A program made the translations under genes and the position numbers. Positions 10,901-20,912 of a stretch of DNA of 29,094 bases are shown here, in pieces (position 1 is the first letter of the stretch; every line of letters begins with the position of its first letter). Origin of the DNA: Proteromonas lacertae (Eukaryota; Sar; Bigyra; Opalinata; Proteromonadidae); NCBI GenBank assembly GCA_002245135.1, contig NGBS01000649.1:1-29094 (forward strand), written 5' to 3'. The notes under the pieces were generated by a model. That model ran no database searches. It was not told the origin of the DNA and was given only the letters and a program-made list of their open reading frames with translations.

Positions 10901-13900
10901 CAATCCAATATTTGAAATAGTATTTCTTACATATGAGAATGATGAAGTGATAAAAACATTTAAAGTTGGTGCTAAAGGCTTTGGAACATATAGCAAAAGA
11001 TTTAAAGTTAACATGATAGGAGAAATGGAAAAGACTTATAATTGGAATTTTGAACCTCCAATGAAAGCTATGAAAGATGATAAAGGGAATAAAAATGATA
11101 AAAATAATACACCAGAAGATATAATCATATCAATAAAATCAAAAAGACTCAGATTTGTTGATTTAAAAATTACAAAAAAACAATTGTTTGATGTATCAAG
11201 ATCTAACACAACAATAGTTCCTGAGATGAAAAGTTATACTGCTGGTGTAACATTAACATACAAACCAACAGAATATTCAAATCTACTTATTAAAGAACCT
11301 TTTAAAAAGACAATTAATCCTGAAAAGGATATTAAAAAGTTGATTAATAACTTTAGAGATATAATTAACCAAGCTGATGCTACTGACAGATTATTAAATA
11401 CAATAGCTCGATACAATAATATAGTTACATATTTATTCAGTAAATCTGGTAGTAAATTGAAATTAGATGATGAAACTAAAGAACTAATATATGATATTGC
11501 CAATGCATGTAGAAGAATAGATGAAAGTATAATATTAGACAAAACAAATGATAAAGTGAAAGATTTGAAAGATTTTATTAAATTAACAAATCCTATAATA
11601 GAGTACATAGATCAGAGTTTCTTATCCAAATTACCTTTTGATAAGACTAAACAATACTTAGATAAGTTATTATCTGAATTGTTTTATCCTATTAATGAAG
11701 AGAATAGAGATAATTTTTTATTATCTAAATTACAAGATGATGATGTTAATATAGATATAGATAAATTATTATCTGAATTACTTATTCATGCTAGTGAAGA
11801 TTATGTTAATAATTTATTATCTGACTTTTATTTTATTATTAATGAAAATAATAAACTTAAGTTATTAATAGACTTACTTGTTGATGTTAGTAAAAAGTAT
11901 ATATATCAGTTATTATTATTTCTACCTGATAATGCTAGTAAAGATTATATTGAAAAGATATTGTTAAGATTACCTGATGGTGTTAGTAAAGAGTTTATAA
12001 AACAATATTTACTAACATTACCTATTCCTATTACTGAAAAAACTCAAAAACAGTTATTGTTAGAATTATCTGATGATGATATTAAAGAGTTTATTAATAA
12101 GATATTATCCAAATTATCTGATGCTATTAGTAAAGAGTTTATTAATAAGATATTATCCAAATTATCTGATGCTATTAGTAAAGAGTTTATTAATAAGATA
12201 TTATTTAAATTACCTGATGTTACTAGTAAAAATGATATTAATGAGATATTGTTAACATTACCTGATGATGATATTAAAAAGATATTATGTGAATTGATTA
12301 ATTTTAATAAAGAGAATATACATCAGTTATTATCCGAATTACTAATTCGTACTGAAAAAGAGAATAAACTCCAGTTATTATCCGAACTACTTGTTACTTC
12401 TAACAAAGAGAATAGACTTAAGTTATTATCCGAATTACTTTCTGCTACTAGTGAAGAAATAAAAAGTAATTTATTATCTGAATTACTTATTACTTCTAAC
12501 AAAGAGAATAAACTTCATATATTATCCGAATTAGTTGTTAATACTAGCAAAGAGAATAAACTTCACATATTATCTGTATTACTTGCTACTACTAGTGAAG
12601 AGAAAAAGAATAATTTATTATCTGAATTACTTGTTGATGTTAATGTCATAAATAATTTATTATCTAAATCATCTATTCCCAATAAAATCAACACAGGAAA
12701 ATATCTATCAGACTTTCTTGTTGATGCTAGTAAAGAGTATATAAATAAGTTTCTATTAACTGTACCTAATAATTCTAGTGAAGATTATGTTAATAAGTTA
12801 TTACCTGATTTTTATATTACCATAAGTGAAGAGAATAGACACAAGTTGTTATTAGCATTACATATCAATAGTGATGAGAATATTCGTAACTTTTGTTCAG
12901 AATTACTTGATGACAATACTGAAGATTTGAAAATTAAGTTAATATCTGCATATAATTCAATAAAAGAAATGAAAGGAAAATTAGAAAATTATTGTTTACC
13001 CTCTACAAGTATATTTATATTCATTTTATATTCTAATAATAGAAACAAATGCTTTATGTCGAATATTTGATAAACCAGTAATAATAAATGGTGATAATAC
13101 AATAAGCATTGAATGTGATGTTTACCAATTTCCTAAAAAGAGAGTATATATCCGAAATGTTTATAAAGATATATGGAATGAGTTAAAATATTATATATTG
13201 TTTTTCAAAATAAAATATGATAATAGTATAGATATAAAAAAGATAAATGCTATTATTCAAGTAATGAATATGTTGATTGAGGAAGATAATGAAAAGAATA
13301 AAAGAAGATGTATGTATATATTTAAAAATCTTATTGACAAAATCGATGACTATAAGAAAAAAGAAGAAGTTCTGGATGACATAAACAATAGAATTTTAGC
13401 CAGAAAAATTGCAAAGTCCGAAAATGGAAAAGTTTTCAAATTAGGTGAAGGTTTTAAGATTTTATTGAGAGGAAATCCAGGATGTGGTAAAACCTCCTTC
13501 ATAATATTCTTATTAAAGAAAATCATTGAATTGAATAAAAGAATCGAAGAAAAGTATGATGAATTGAAAAGCAGAATTGAAGTAGATATATTTACATTTA
13601 ATAGAAACAATATTCCATCGAATAGAGAAGATAATGAATTAAAAGTAAAAGCAAAAGTTTTTAAAAGTATAGGTAAAAATATTCATAGTGAGTATCTATT
13701 AAATGAAGAACAACATGTAAATGAAGTAAAAGATCACAGTTTTTGTGATATAGCTATATCTGATTCATTCAACATAGGTAAAGCTGATACAAATGCTTCA
13801 ATTATATTATATATTACTTCACCAGATTATAAGAATTATGAAAATTTCTTCAATAATAATCCTAATCAAATATATTATTTTATGGATGTATTTAGTGATG

Positions 13901-15913
13901 AAGAAATTAAAGAATGGGAAGAAAAATGTTTACCAATTGAACTGAAAAATTCAATTATGAAGAATGGATTTAACAGAAAATATGGAAATGTTCCAAGACA
14001 TATCTATTATGCTTCAATATATGATGTAAGTTATGGTAAAGATTACTGGAATGAATTATACTCAATAGGTATTAAGAGAATTATAGGTGGTCTTGGTTAT
14101 ATGGAATTTCTAATGAAGTATCTATTTCCAAGTAAATCTCAAGCAGATAAAATTTCTCAAAGAACAACAACATTTGATAGTACATTGTGTCATTATATAG
14201 TGAAGTATTCTATACCATATAAAGATAAACAGAAAAAAATTAAATGTTATGATAGAATCAATGAATATGAAATGGAATTTATATCTGATGATGTATTTGA
14301 TTTTATATACTATAATGTAAAACACAAAGCTGAAGAAAGTGACATTAATGATGTTGAACTATTTTTTAAGAATATTTATAATGAAAAAGATCATCAACTA
14401 TTTCAATTATTATTTGAAGAATTAGTTTTTTACAGCTGTTTGTATAAAACAGAGAGTATAGCAATTCCAACAGAAGAGATAGAAGATAGTAAATTTGAAG
14501 AGTTTGTGAAAAATGTTTGATGTAGATATATATTCTACTAAAAAGAATGGTGTATATTTACTTCATTTAGCAACTCTTGAGAATGGAGAAATGATTTATT
14601 TGATGAATAACTGTTTTATTCATGTTATTAATAGCCAAAGGGAAGTATCACATTATGATTATCAAATTAAAGGATGTATATGTGATTTGAAAAAGAAAAT
14701 GAATTTTACAGAGATATATTATATTGTAGTATCTAATGAAAACTCATCTGCATCATTATCTTTGGATAGAAAAGTATTAGTTTCTCATTATATAGGAGAT
14801 ATACATCTAGATAAAACAACAATTGTATGTTGTTCATCCAAATTTGGTAATACAGTATATGGTAATAGTTTCAATTTACAAAGTAGAGGTGAGAAAGAAA
14901 TTGATTTACAGAATAATAGTGATAAACCACCATCATCAACACTTCAAGAACAAGAACAACAACAGCAGCAACAACAACTACAACCGTTAAGGATTGATAA
15001 TTGTATATCTTACTCTACAACTATATCCGATAATATGGGTGATACACATGGTTTAGTGAATGAAGGTAATACTAGTTATATGAACTCAATATTACAATGT
15101 TTAGCTCATATTATACCATTACGAGATTATTTAAATACTACATACAATAACATACAATTTGATATAAATGATGATAATAATACTTATCTAATGAAATTAT
15201 TTGTTCTTTTGTTGAAAGAATTATGGAAAAAAGATATAGTTGAAGAAGGCTCATTGAAAGAATATAATAAAAAGATAGTAATATATCCAAATAATATAAT
15301 AATGACTATAGAAAACTTTAATAATAATTTTAAAGATAAAGAACAAGATGCCTATTTATTTTTGGAATTACTGCTAACAATGTTGAGCAACAGTTTTAAT
15401 GGAAAGGATAATATTAATATAATAGATAATTTGTTTAAAGGAGGAATTAATAATCAACAAACTTTTGGTTATTCAGTTGAAGTTCCTGATAAGATTGATT
15501 TTTATAATTCATATACATATAGTAAAACTTTAAAAGAAAACTGTCTAGAATTCTTTAACAAATTCGGATCACCAAAAATATTAATAATTCATATAAAGAA
15601 TGAAGTAATACCCAAAGTAGTTAAAATCAATGATAAATTAGATTTATCTGATTATAAGGAAAGTATATATTCATACCTTATATTTTAAATAGATGGAAAA
15701 AAGAGAGTATATGATTTAATAGGAATGTCAAGTTACAGTTTCGAAAAGTGTCATTATATTGCTATATGTAAATCTTCTTATGATAGAAAATGGTATTATT
15801 TTGATGATCATAACGTAATGAATGAATCTGATGTAGAGAATAATAAAGAATATTATTCTGATTTTCTCCCAAATGTGTTGTTTTACCAATTAAATAGCCT
15901 TCTAAATAAATAA
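7935..15913 (+). CDS. Giant double Crinkler/RHS-type P-loop NTPase fused to a USP-like (pseudo)deubiquitinase
   Basis: Seven exons (7935-9077, 9108-9290, 9331-10773, 10806-13008, 13043-14514, 14546-15662, 15693-15913) with introns of 30-40 nt sum to 2,593 codons plus stop. Residues 30-190: CR/RHS NTPase with ILVRDCF lead-in, P-loop GNNNQGKTT (70-78), Walker-B-like TIIISDN and SSP...FYLLPLTDEE. Residues 270-370: restriction-nuclease-like domain with LFER (E279), AIDG (D350) and SVQMTISKDH. Then about 480 residues of coiled coil and charged linker, and about 700 residues that include 16-18-residue LLSELL helical repeats. A second CR/RHS module follows: VYIRNVYKDIWNEL, P-loop GNPGCGKTS (1801-1809), ITSPD and YYFMDVFSDEE. 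Its nuclease-like part spans the 14515-14545 intron. A polyQ linker leads to the USP domain: GLVNEGNTSYMN (Ser2325 for Cys), EQDAYLFL, and CHYIAICK...WYYFDD (His2541). The 14515 intron has a weak GTTTGA donor; the alternative is a separate USP gene starting at ATG 14513. Function is unknown. The family is linked to genomic conflict and host manipulation. Confidence 0.75.
12084..12204 (+). repeat. 48-bp coding tandem repeat, about 2.5 units
   Basis: Units at 12084-12131 and 12132-12179 are identical, and a third starts at 12180 and diverges after about 25 bp. Each encodes KEFINKILSKLSDAIS. They lie within a longer array (about 11,630-12,930) of diverged 16-18-residue leucine-rich helical units. 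The array therefore grows by in-frame duplication, and this part is recent. Confidence 0.9.
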
Positions 15914-15950
15914 ACATCATAATGTTATAGAATAATTATCTTTGATATTT

Positions 15951-16034
15951 TGTTTTGTCCCTTCCCTTGTCCTTTTCATATATGAAAACTTCTCGTTGAT
16001 TAATATTCTGCACTAACATTAAATAAACTTAATA
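15951..16034 (+). mobile_element. Left remnant of an older hAT element (hAT-II), plus orientation
   Basis: TGTTTTGTCCC and the next roughly 55 bases match, in inverted orientation, the subterminal sequence of hAT-I at 18289-18347. The stretch AATATTCTGCA...CATTAAATAA.CTTAATA (16002-16034) then matches hAT-I DNA further in, so about 90 bp between them are missing here. hAT-II continues at 18372 on the other side of the inserted hAT-I. The remnant starts only 38 bp after the stop codon of the giant gene. Confidence 0.8.
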
Positions 16035-16045
16035 CTGAGTTCGGC

Positions 16046-16130
16046 GGGGACAGGGACAAAAAGGACATGTCCGGGACATGTCCGGGACAAGAGTATGATA
16101 AAGGACAGCAATTTGTCCTTTTTGTAAACA
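16046..16130. repeat. Subterminal GGGACA / GGACATGTCC motif cluster at the left end of hAT-I
   Basis: Just inside the left terminal repeat there are GGGGACAGGGACA, GGACATGTCC twice in tandem (a perfect 10-bp palindrome), GGGACAAG, and then a GGACA...TGTCC inverted pair. The opposite end (18239-18358) has GGACAAAAAA, GGGACAAAGAGGACATGT, GGGACGGGACA and AAAAGGACGTCCC. Clusters of short motifs in subterminal regions are known binding sites of hAT transposases; the role here is inferred. Confidence 0.75.
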
Positions 16131-16212
16131 TTTGATATTACCTTTTTGTTATATAAATTAATTATGTGATTTTTTTATTTATAAAAACATTTATAAGTAA
16201 GAATAAAGATAA

Positions 16213-17866
16213 TTAATAATAACATTGATAATCTGGACTACCTTCTTCGCTTTCATCATCATCTTCTTCACTTATTTCTTCCACATTAGTAATTTCTCTA
16301 TTTTCATCTGCATCACTTTCTACATTTTGTTCTTTTTCTCTCTTATTTCTCTCAACTAATTCATACTTTAATCTCATAATGTTATTAATAGTATCTAAGT
16401 TTAATCTGTTTCTCCTGTATGAATGTATTACGCTTTCGATTGAGAAACTTCTCTCAATAAAAGAGCTTGAACATGGTATTGTTGATAAAATGTTATAAAT
16501 TTTCTTTAAATTTCTAAAGTATATCCCATATGTTGCAAACCATATATCTGTTGAAATGCTTTCGCGAAAAATGGAAGAAGGTGAACCATTGTATGGTATT
16601 CTGTTTTCAAAAAAGTATATTTCTGCAACCAAATTTCTGTCACAAATATCAGAGAAATTATCTATAATGAATCTCTTTGCGTAATCATTTTTATCTCCAT
16701 GCTTGAATTTATAGTTTACATTTAAATATTGACTTATCAATAATATATCCAAATTCACTAATTCCAATTGTTTGGTAATTATATTCTTTATATTATCATT
16801 TTCGCATGACTTCAAATATCTCTTCATTGATTTAATGATATAGTATGCATCGCTTAAAGTAGTGCTATCTCTGCTTAATTCTTGCACATATGTTGATAGC
16901 TTGTTGGTAATTTTCATTATTTCACTTATTTCTTCGCAACGACTTTCATCTAATAACTTAGCATCAATTAAAATATCTTTGTGTTTAATAATTTTGCTAA
17001 ACATTTTTGAAAAGGATGACCATCTAGTTGGACATCCTTTTCTGATCTGCGGAACTTCCTGATATTTGTTGAATATAAATTGTCTTACACGTGTTTGCTA
17101 TACTGAAGAATATCATTATACTTATCAATTTCCATTATTTGTTTGGTAATTAAATTTACAACATGAGCAAGGCATCCAAATGTAATAATTGTATTGCTTG
17201 TTCTTTGTTGAATAACTTCACCAATATGTTTCATAGTTGGATTGTTGTCAGTTACTACTGCAGAAATGTTATTCATATCCAAATTATTTCTTTCTAAGGT
17301 ATCAGAAATAAGATCTACAATATTTCTTGTTGTTTGTACCTTTTTTTGTAATACACTTTCAACAAATACAATTCTTTGATTTTGTTTAACTGCTATGTTT
17401 ATGATGCTATTTCCAAGTATATTTTTCCATTCATCCAATATTATTGTTAGTTTTTTTCTTCTATCTATACACTCATTTAACATTTTCTTCAATTCTGTTT
17501 TAATTATTCTTTTTACTTTTTTAGTTGATGTTACAGCATAATTTTTGAACAAGCTTTTGAACGATTTGGATTCCACTACGCTTAAAGGGAGATTGTTTTC
17601 TATTATTAATTCAACAATCTCCTTGTCTTTGCTATGATCACTCATATCAATTGTTGACTGAACTGCTACGCTTGTGCAACTATAAAATATGATAATAATC
17701 TAAAATACTGTCTTGCATGTCTTTTTAACTGAGTAGCATGCTTGATGATAAACATTTTGCACTTTTTGCATTCAATCCTTTTATTCTTCTCTCCAGGTCT
17801 TTCTATGCAATTATTGATGTTATATAATCTATAGATATTATCTCTAAACCTATTATGAGATGGCAT
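16213..17866 (-). CDS. hAT transposase with BED zinc finger, frame interrupted once
   Basis: Starts at ATG 17866. Exon 1 carries a BED finger (ECKKCKMFIIKHATQLKRHA, completed by RHC after splicing). A 29-nt host-type intron (17708-17680) restores the finger's last Cys. The RNase H-like core follows with LTIILDEWKN and VVTDNNPTMKHIG, holding the expected acidic residues, and a CPTRWSSFSKM block. The C-terminal dimerisation region has SSSFIERSFSIESVI and YRRNRLNLDTINNIMRLKYEL, and the tail is acidic. Between NDILQYSKHV and RQFIF the frame shifts by two extra bases in GTGTA (about 17085-17094). The transposase is therefore inactive, or the read is wrong there. Its length of about 540 residues is normal for a compact hAT enzyme. 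Confidence 0.85.
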
Positions 17867-18371
17867 TCAAAATGCAAGAACTCGAGTTAATCAAACATTT
17901 TTTCTTTTTTCTACTTTTTATTCGTATTTAATTCAAGCATATGTTATAGTACAAATTAGTGTAATGATAAGCATGTATCAAGTGAAGTTTTGTTATGCGA
18001 TGAGTGTTTGTAAATGGGGATATACTTCATTAAACTCTACAGAGTTATCTAAGCGGTATATGTAGGTTAAATATTATTCATAGATATAACAAATATGGCT
18101 TAAATGGATTTTTGAAAGATATTATTTAGGATATACAAAAATGACTTGAGTATAGTATGTAATATTTAATATTAAGCTTATTTAATGTAATTGCAGAATA
18201 TTTATATTAAAAAAACAGACACTTAAACTCAAAAATATAGGACAAAAAAAGACGTGTTAAACTACACGTTCAGGGACAAAGAGGACATGTGTAATCAACG
18301 AGAAGTTTTCTTGTATGAAAAGGATAAGGGACGGGACAAAACACAAAAGGACGTCCCGTTGCCGAACTCAG

Positions 18372-19250
18372 GCTTAATATTAAGTATTGTTGTGCGCCGT
18401 TGAGCCGGTTGAGCTGTTGAGCCGCTCTCATCATACAATTACTTTTAAAACAAACTAATATATTTTTATCTTAGTTATAAAGAGTAATTAACAAATATAT
18501 AGTTAGTTTGTCATATGACCTACATCTGTGATATATTTTTTTATGAACTTCATTATTCTCAATATTAAACTAATTTTTTAATATTTTCTATTTTAATGTA
18601 TCAGTGACTACTACAGTCTAAAATACATTATTTGATATGAATACAATTCATTATTTTTAATGTTAAAGTAGTGAAAAAAGAAAAAAGAAAAAATAAGTTC
18701 AAGCCTCACTCAAGCCAGCTTTTTAATTTCTTTTTTAAATAAGTTGTTATTAAAATTATTGTGATTTATTTTTGTATATCCTAAATAATATTTAACCTAC
18801 TTATCACATAACAGAACTTCACATGATAAATACTTAGCATTTCACTAATTTGTACTATACAATATGCCTGGATTAAAAACATGGTTTGATTTTCTCATAC
18901 AATATTCACCTTCTTACATTTTTCGCTAAAGTATTACTCTTTCATATGATATATTTCAAGCTTTTTTATTATGAGAAGTTTCTCAATCGAAAGAGTAATA
19001 CATTCATACAGGAGAAATAGATTAAACTTTGATACTATTTATAACATTATGAAATTAAAGTATGAATTTAGGTGAGAGAAAAAAGAGACAACAAGAACAA
19101 AATGTAGGAAGTGATGAAGATGAAAATAGAGAAATTACTAATGTGGAAGTAATAAGTAAAGAAGATGATGAGCAAAGCGATGATGATGAAAGTGAAGAAG
19201 GTAGTCCAGATTATCAATGTTATAATTGATTATCTTTATTCTTACTTATA
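18372..19250 (+). mobile_element. Right part of the older hAT-II element, internally deleted
   Basis: Continues the remnant at 15951-16034 after removal of hAT-I. 18372-18387 and about 18770-18880 match hAT-I 5' non-coding DNA in inverted orientation (GTATATCCTAAATAAT, TAACCTAC, ACTAATTTGTACTATA). Most of the transposase gene is deleted. About 18,900-19,230 encodes the C-terminus again (IHSYRRNRLN, ENREITNVE, DESEEGSPDYQCY), with several small lesions compared with hAT-I. Similarity ends near 19250, after ACTTATAAATGTT. The terminal repeat of this end is not visible. Confidence 0.78.
18388..18770. other. Foreign insert inside hAT-II, possible MITE
   Basis: About 380 bp with no match in hAT-I interrupt hAT-II between CTTAATATTAAGTATT and ATTTTTGTATATCC. 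The left edge is unusually GC-rich for this window, with GTTGAGC repeated three times (18399-18422). The right edge carries TTCAAGCCTCACTCAAGCCAGC (about 18694-18715), a loose inverse of it. Short ATTGTTGTG / ATTATTGTGA flanks may be a decayed target duplication. The interior is AT-rich and non-coding. The MITE label is a guess. Confidence 0.4.
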
Positions 19251-19424
19251 AATGTTCATTTATATGAATAGTATCACTTCATAATAGAAATATGTAACAA
19301 ATTGACATAATCTGAATATTATGTAATTTAATAAACTACTCATGACTAATCTGAAAGTAGTTTTTCTATGCAGGGGTTGATTCATAACTTAATGAGAGTA
19401 AAGTTTAAGTTATTGAAAAGATAA

Positions 19425-19670
19425 ATGGAGTTTGAAGAGGATAATGAAATAGATTCTACTATTGAAGAAGCTGTAAACAACAGTATAGATAACTCAGATA
19501 ATGATAATTGTAATAACAATGCAGATATTGATATATCGAATGACGATATAGAAGAAGATGATAACTCAGAAAGTGTTGATTTGGATATAGACATGCTAAA
19601 AGAAAAGCTTGGAAATTATGAAGATTTTCATTTCAAAATTTTCAGTAGTTCAAAAAATAATAACATATAA
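19425..19670 (+). CDS. Short acidic ORF ending in an HSP70-tail-like sequence, probably a fragment
   Basis: An 81-codon frame starting MEFEEDNEIDSTIEEA, very rich in Asp, Asn and Ser. Its last residues (GNYEDFHFKIFSS) and DNA (GGAAATTATGAAGA.TTTCATTTC) closely match the 3' end of the complete pseudokinase-HSP70 gene (GNYEEFHFKIVNSF at about 21915-21956). It lies 20 bp before the copy-2 repeat starts. The likeliest reading is the 3' end of another pseudokinase-HSP70 family member, cut off from its upstream part. Whether the acidic N-terminal part is native to that gene is unknown. The 170 bp before it show no feature. Confidence 0.45.
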   Translation: MEFEEDNEIDSTIEEAVNNSIDNSDNDNCNNNADIDISNDDIEEDDNSESVDLDIDMLKEKLGNYEDFHFKIFSSSKNNNI

Positions 19671-19689
19671 ATTTGAAATTTTTGTTTAA

Positions 19690-20912
19690 CTGCTTTTCTC
19701 TTCGTTGACATTTAAAGAAAAATTGAATGATGAATGTTTGAATGAAGTTTGAATGAAACGAATATATATTCAAAATTAATGTCAAAATAGAATTAAAAAA
19801 TAAATACTATAATTTATATTTTACTTCTTAATCTATAATGAAATAATCTTTCAATTTTACTTTTCTATTTTTTGATGAATAATAAATTGACTTTACCAAT
19901 AGCACTATCTGAAGATGATAGTTATGAAGTATGTAATATGAATATGATAAATTGGTGAAAAGTATGTTCAATAGCAATTTGTTTGAAATCTATAATAAAG
20001 AAACTAATGAAAATGAAATATTGAAATTAATAATCACTGCTACACTTAATAATGAGGATTTTGAACGATATATCACTAGTATTAATCAGATTAACAGTTT
20101 AAATGTAAGAGAACTGGTAAAATATTCGAAAATATTGAATGAACACAATTACATCTATTTGATAATGCCAAAATATGTAAATTGTTTGAATGATATAAAG
20201 AATCCAGTAGAATATTTTGAAGAAAGTGGTATATATGATGTAATGATGTCAATATGTAGAGGAACATTAAAAATACATGAAAATGGTTTAATAAATGGTA
20301 ATATAAACCCATCTAATATTCTATTAGATGAAAAGAACGAGATAAAGATGAGTGATTATTGTAAAATGGAATTATATAAGAGTAATAGAAATATAATGAA
20401 TATGACTGTAGATAAAGTAGTGTATATGAGTCCCGAGCTATTAGAAAATAAAGAATTGAATGATAAAAGTGATATTTGGAGTATAGGATGTATATTATAC
20501 TATATATTAAGTAACAATTCCATATTTGAAGGAGAATCAGTTGTAGAAATAATAAATAAGATATTAAAATGTGAATATAAAAAATTAAAATGTGAATGTG
20601 AAGTAAAATTGAATGTATTGTTAAAGAAGATGATAGTAAAAAGGAAGGAAGATCGAATATCAATGACAGAATTAATGAGTGAGTTTATAGGTATAATTAT
20701 TAATGTAAAAATTAATAGAAATTTGTAAAGATTCACAATTAATAACATTTAGACCAGTTCCTAATTCAGAATCAATAAATGATATAATAGGAATAGATAT
20801 TGGTATTTCCAGTTCAAAATGTGGAATATATAAAAACCCACTAGTTACAATAATACCTAATAGAAATGGTAAATCATTTATTGAAAACTATGTTTATTAT
20901 AATCCTAATAAT
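19690..20912 (+). repeat. 1,223-bp direct repeat, copy 2
   Basis: Matches 6257-7479 at an offset of 13,433 bp with no difference seen by eye. The left edge holds only the first 22 coding bases of GET4 (minus strand), preceded by unrelated DNA. This shows that copy 2's left border is a junction, whereas copy 1's left border is the intact GET4 gene. Copy 2 runs uninterrupted into the rest of the HSP70 domain on the right. Confidence 0.9.

Larger units (their letters stand above)
16035..18371 (-). mobile_element. hAT-family DNA transposon (hAT-I), nested in hAT-II
   Basis: A 2,337-bp element with terminal inverted repeats CTGAGTTCGGC (16035-16045) and GCCGAACTCAG (18361-18371). It is flanked by an 8-bp target duplication with one mismatch: ACTTAATA (16027-16034) and GCTTAATA (18372-18379). 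It encodes a BED-finger hAT transposase on minus. Both ends carry clustered GGGACA/GGACATGTCC motifs. The flanks join to give continuous hAT-II sequence, which confirms the insertion. About 370 bp between the transposase start and the right-hand GGACA cluster (17867-18235) are non-coding. Confidence 0.88.

Noticed and set aside
14513-15688. USP-like region as a separate gene starting at ATG 14513
   Set aside because: The ATG overlaps the upstream stop, and a 31-nt GT-AG intron at 14515-14545 keeps the frame. The nuclease-like region of module 2 continues across it. Kept as an alternative because the donor is atypical.
7935-15913. Recent bacterial or giant-virus origin of the giant gene
   Set aside because: It is spread over seven exons with the same tiny introns and base composition as the housekeeping genes, and its nearest recognisable families are eukaryotic Crinkler/RHS and USP proteins.
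15951-18347. The 50-bp inverted pair at 15951-16005 and 18289-18347 as the true ends of one hAT element
   Set aside because: The order of motifs at the two sides is A-B and A'-B' rather than mirror-image. Only CTGAGTTCGGC has a flanking 8-bp duplication. Nested insertion explains all parts.
18388-18435. RNA gene in the GC-rich GTTGAGC cluster
   Set aside because: No cloverleaf or other stable fold with expected invariant bases could be drawn. The repeats look like the end of an inserted element.
6257-20912. Simple tandem duplication of a 13.4-kb unit
   Set aside because: The second unit diverges after 1,223 bp instead of repeating the giant gene, so an insertion or repair event fits better.
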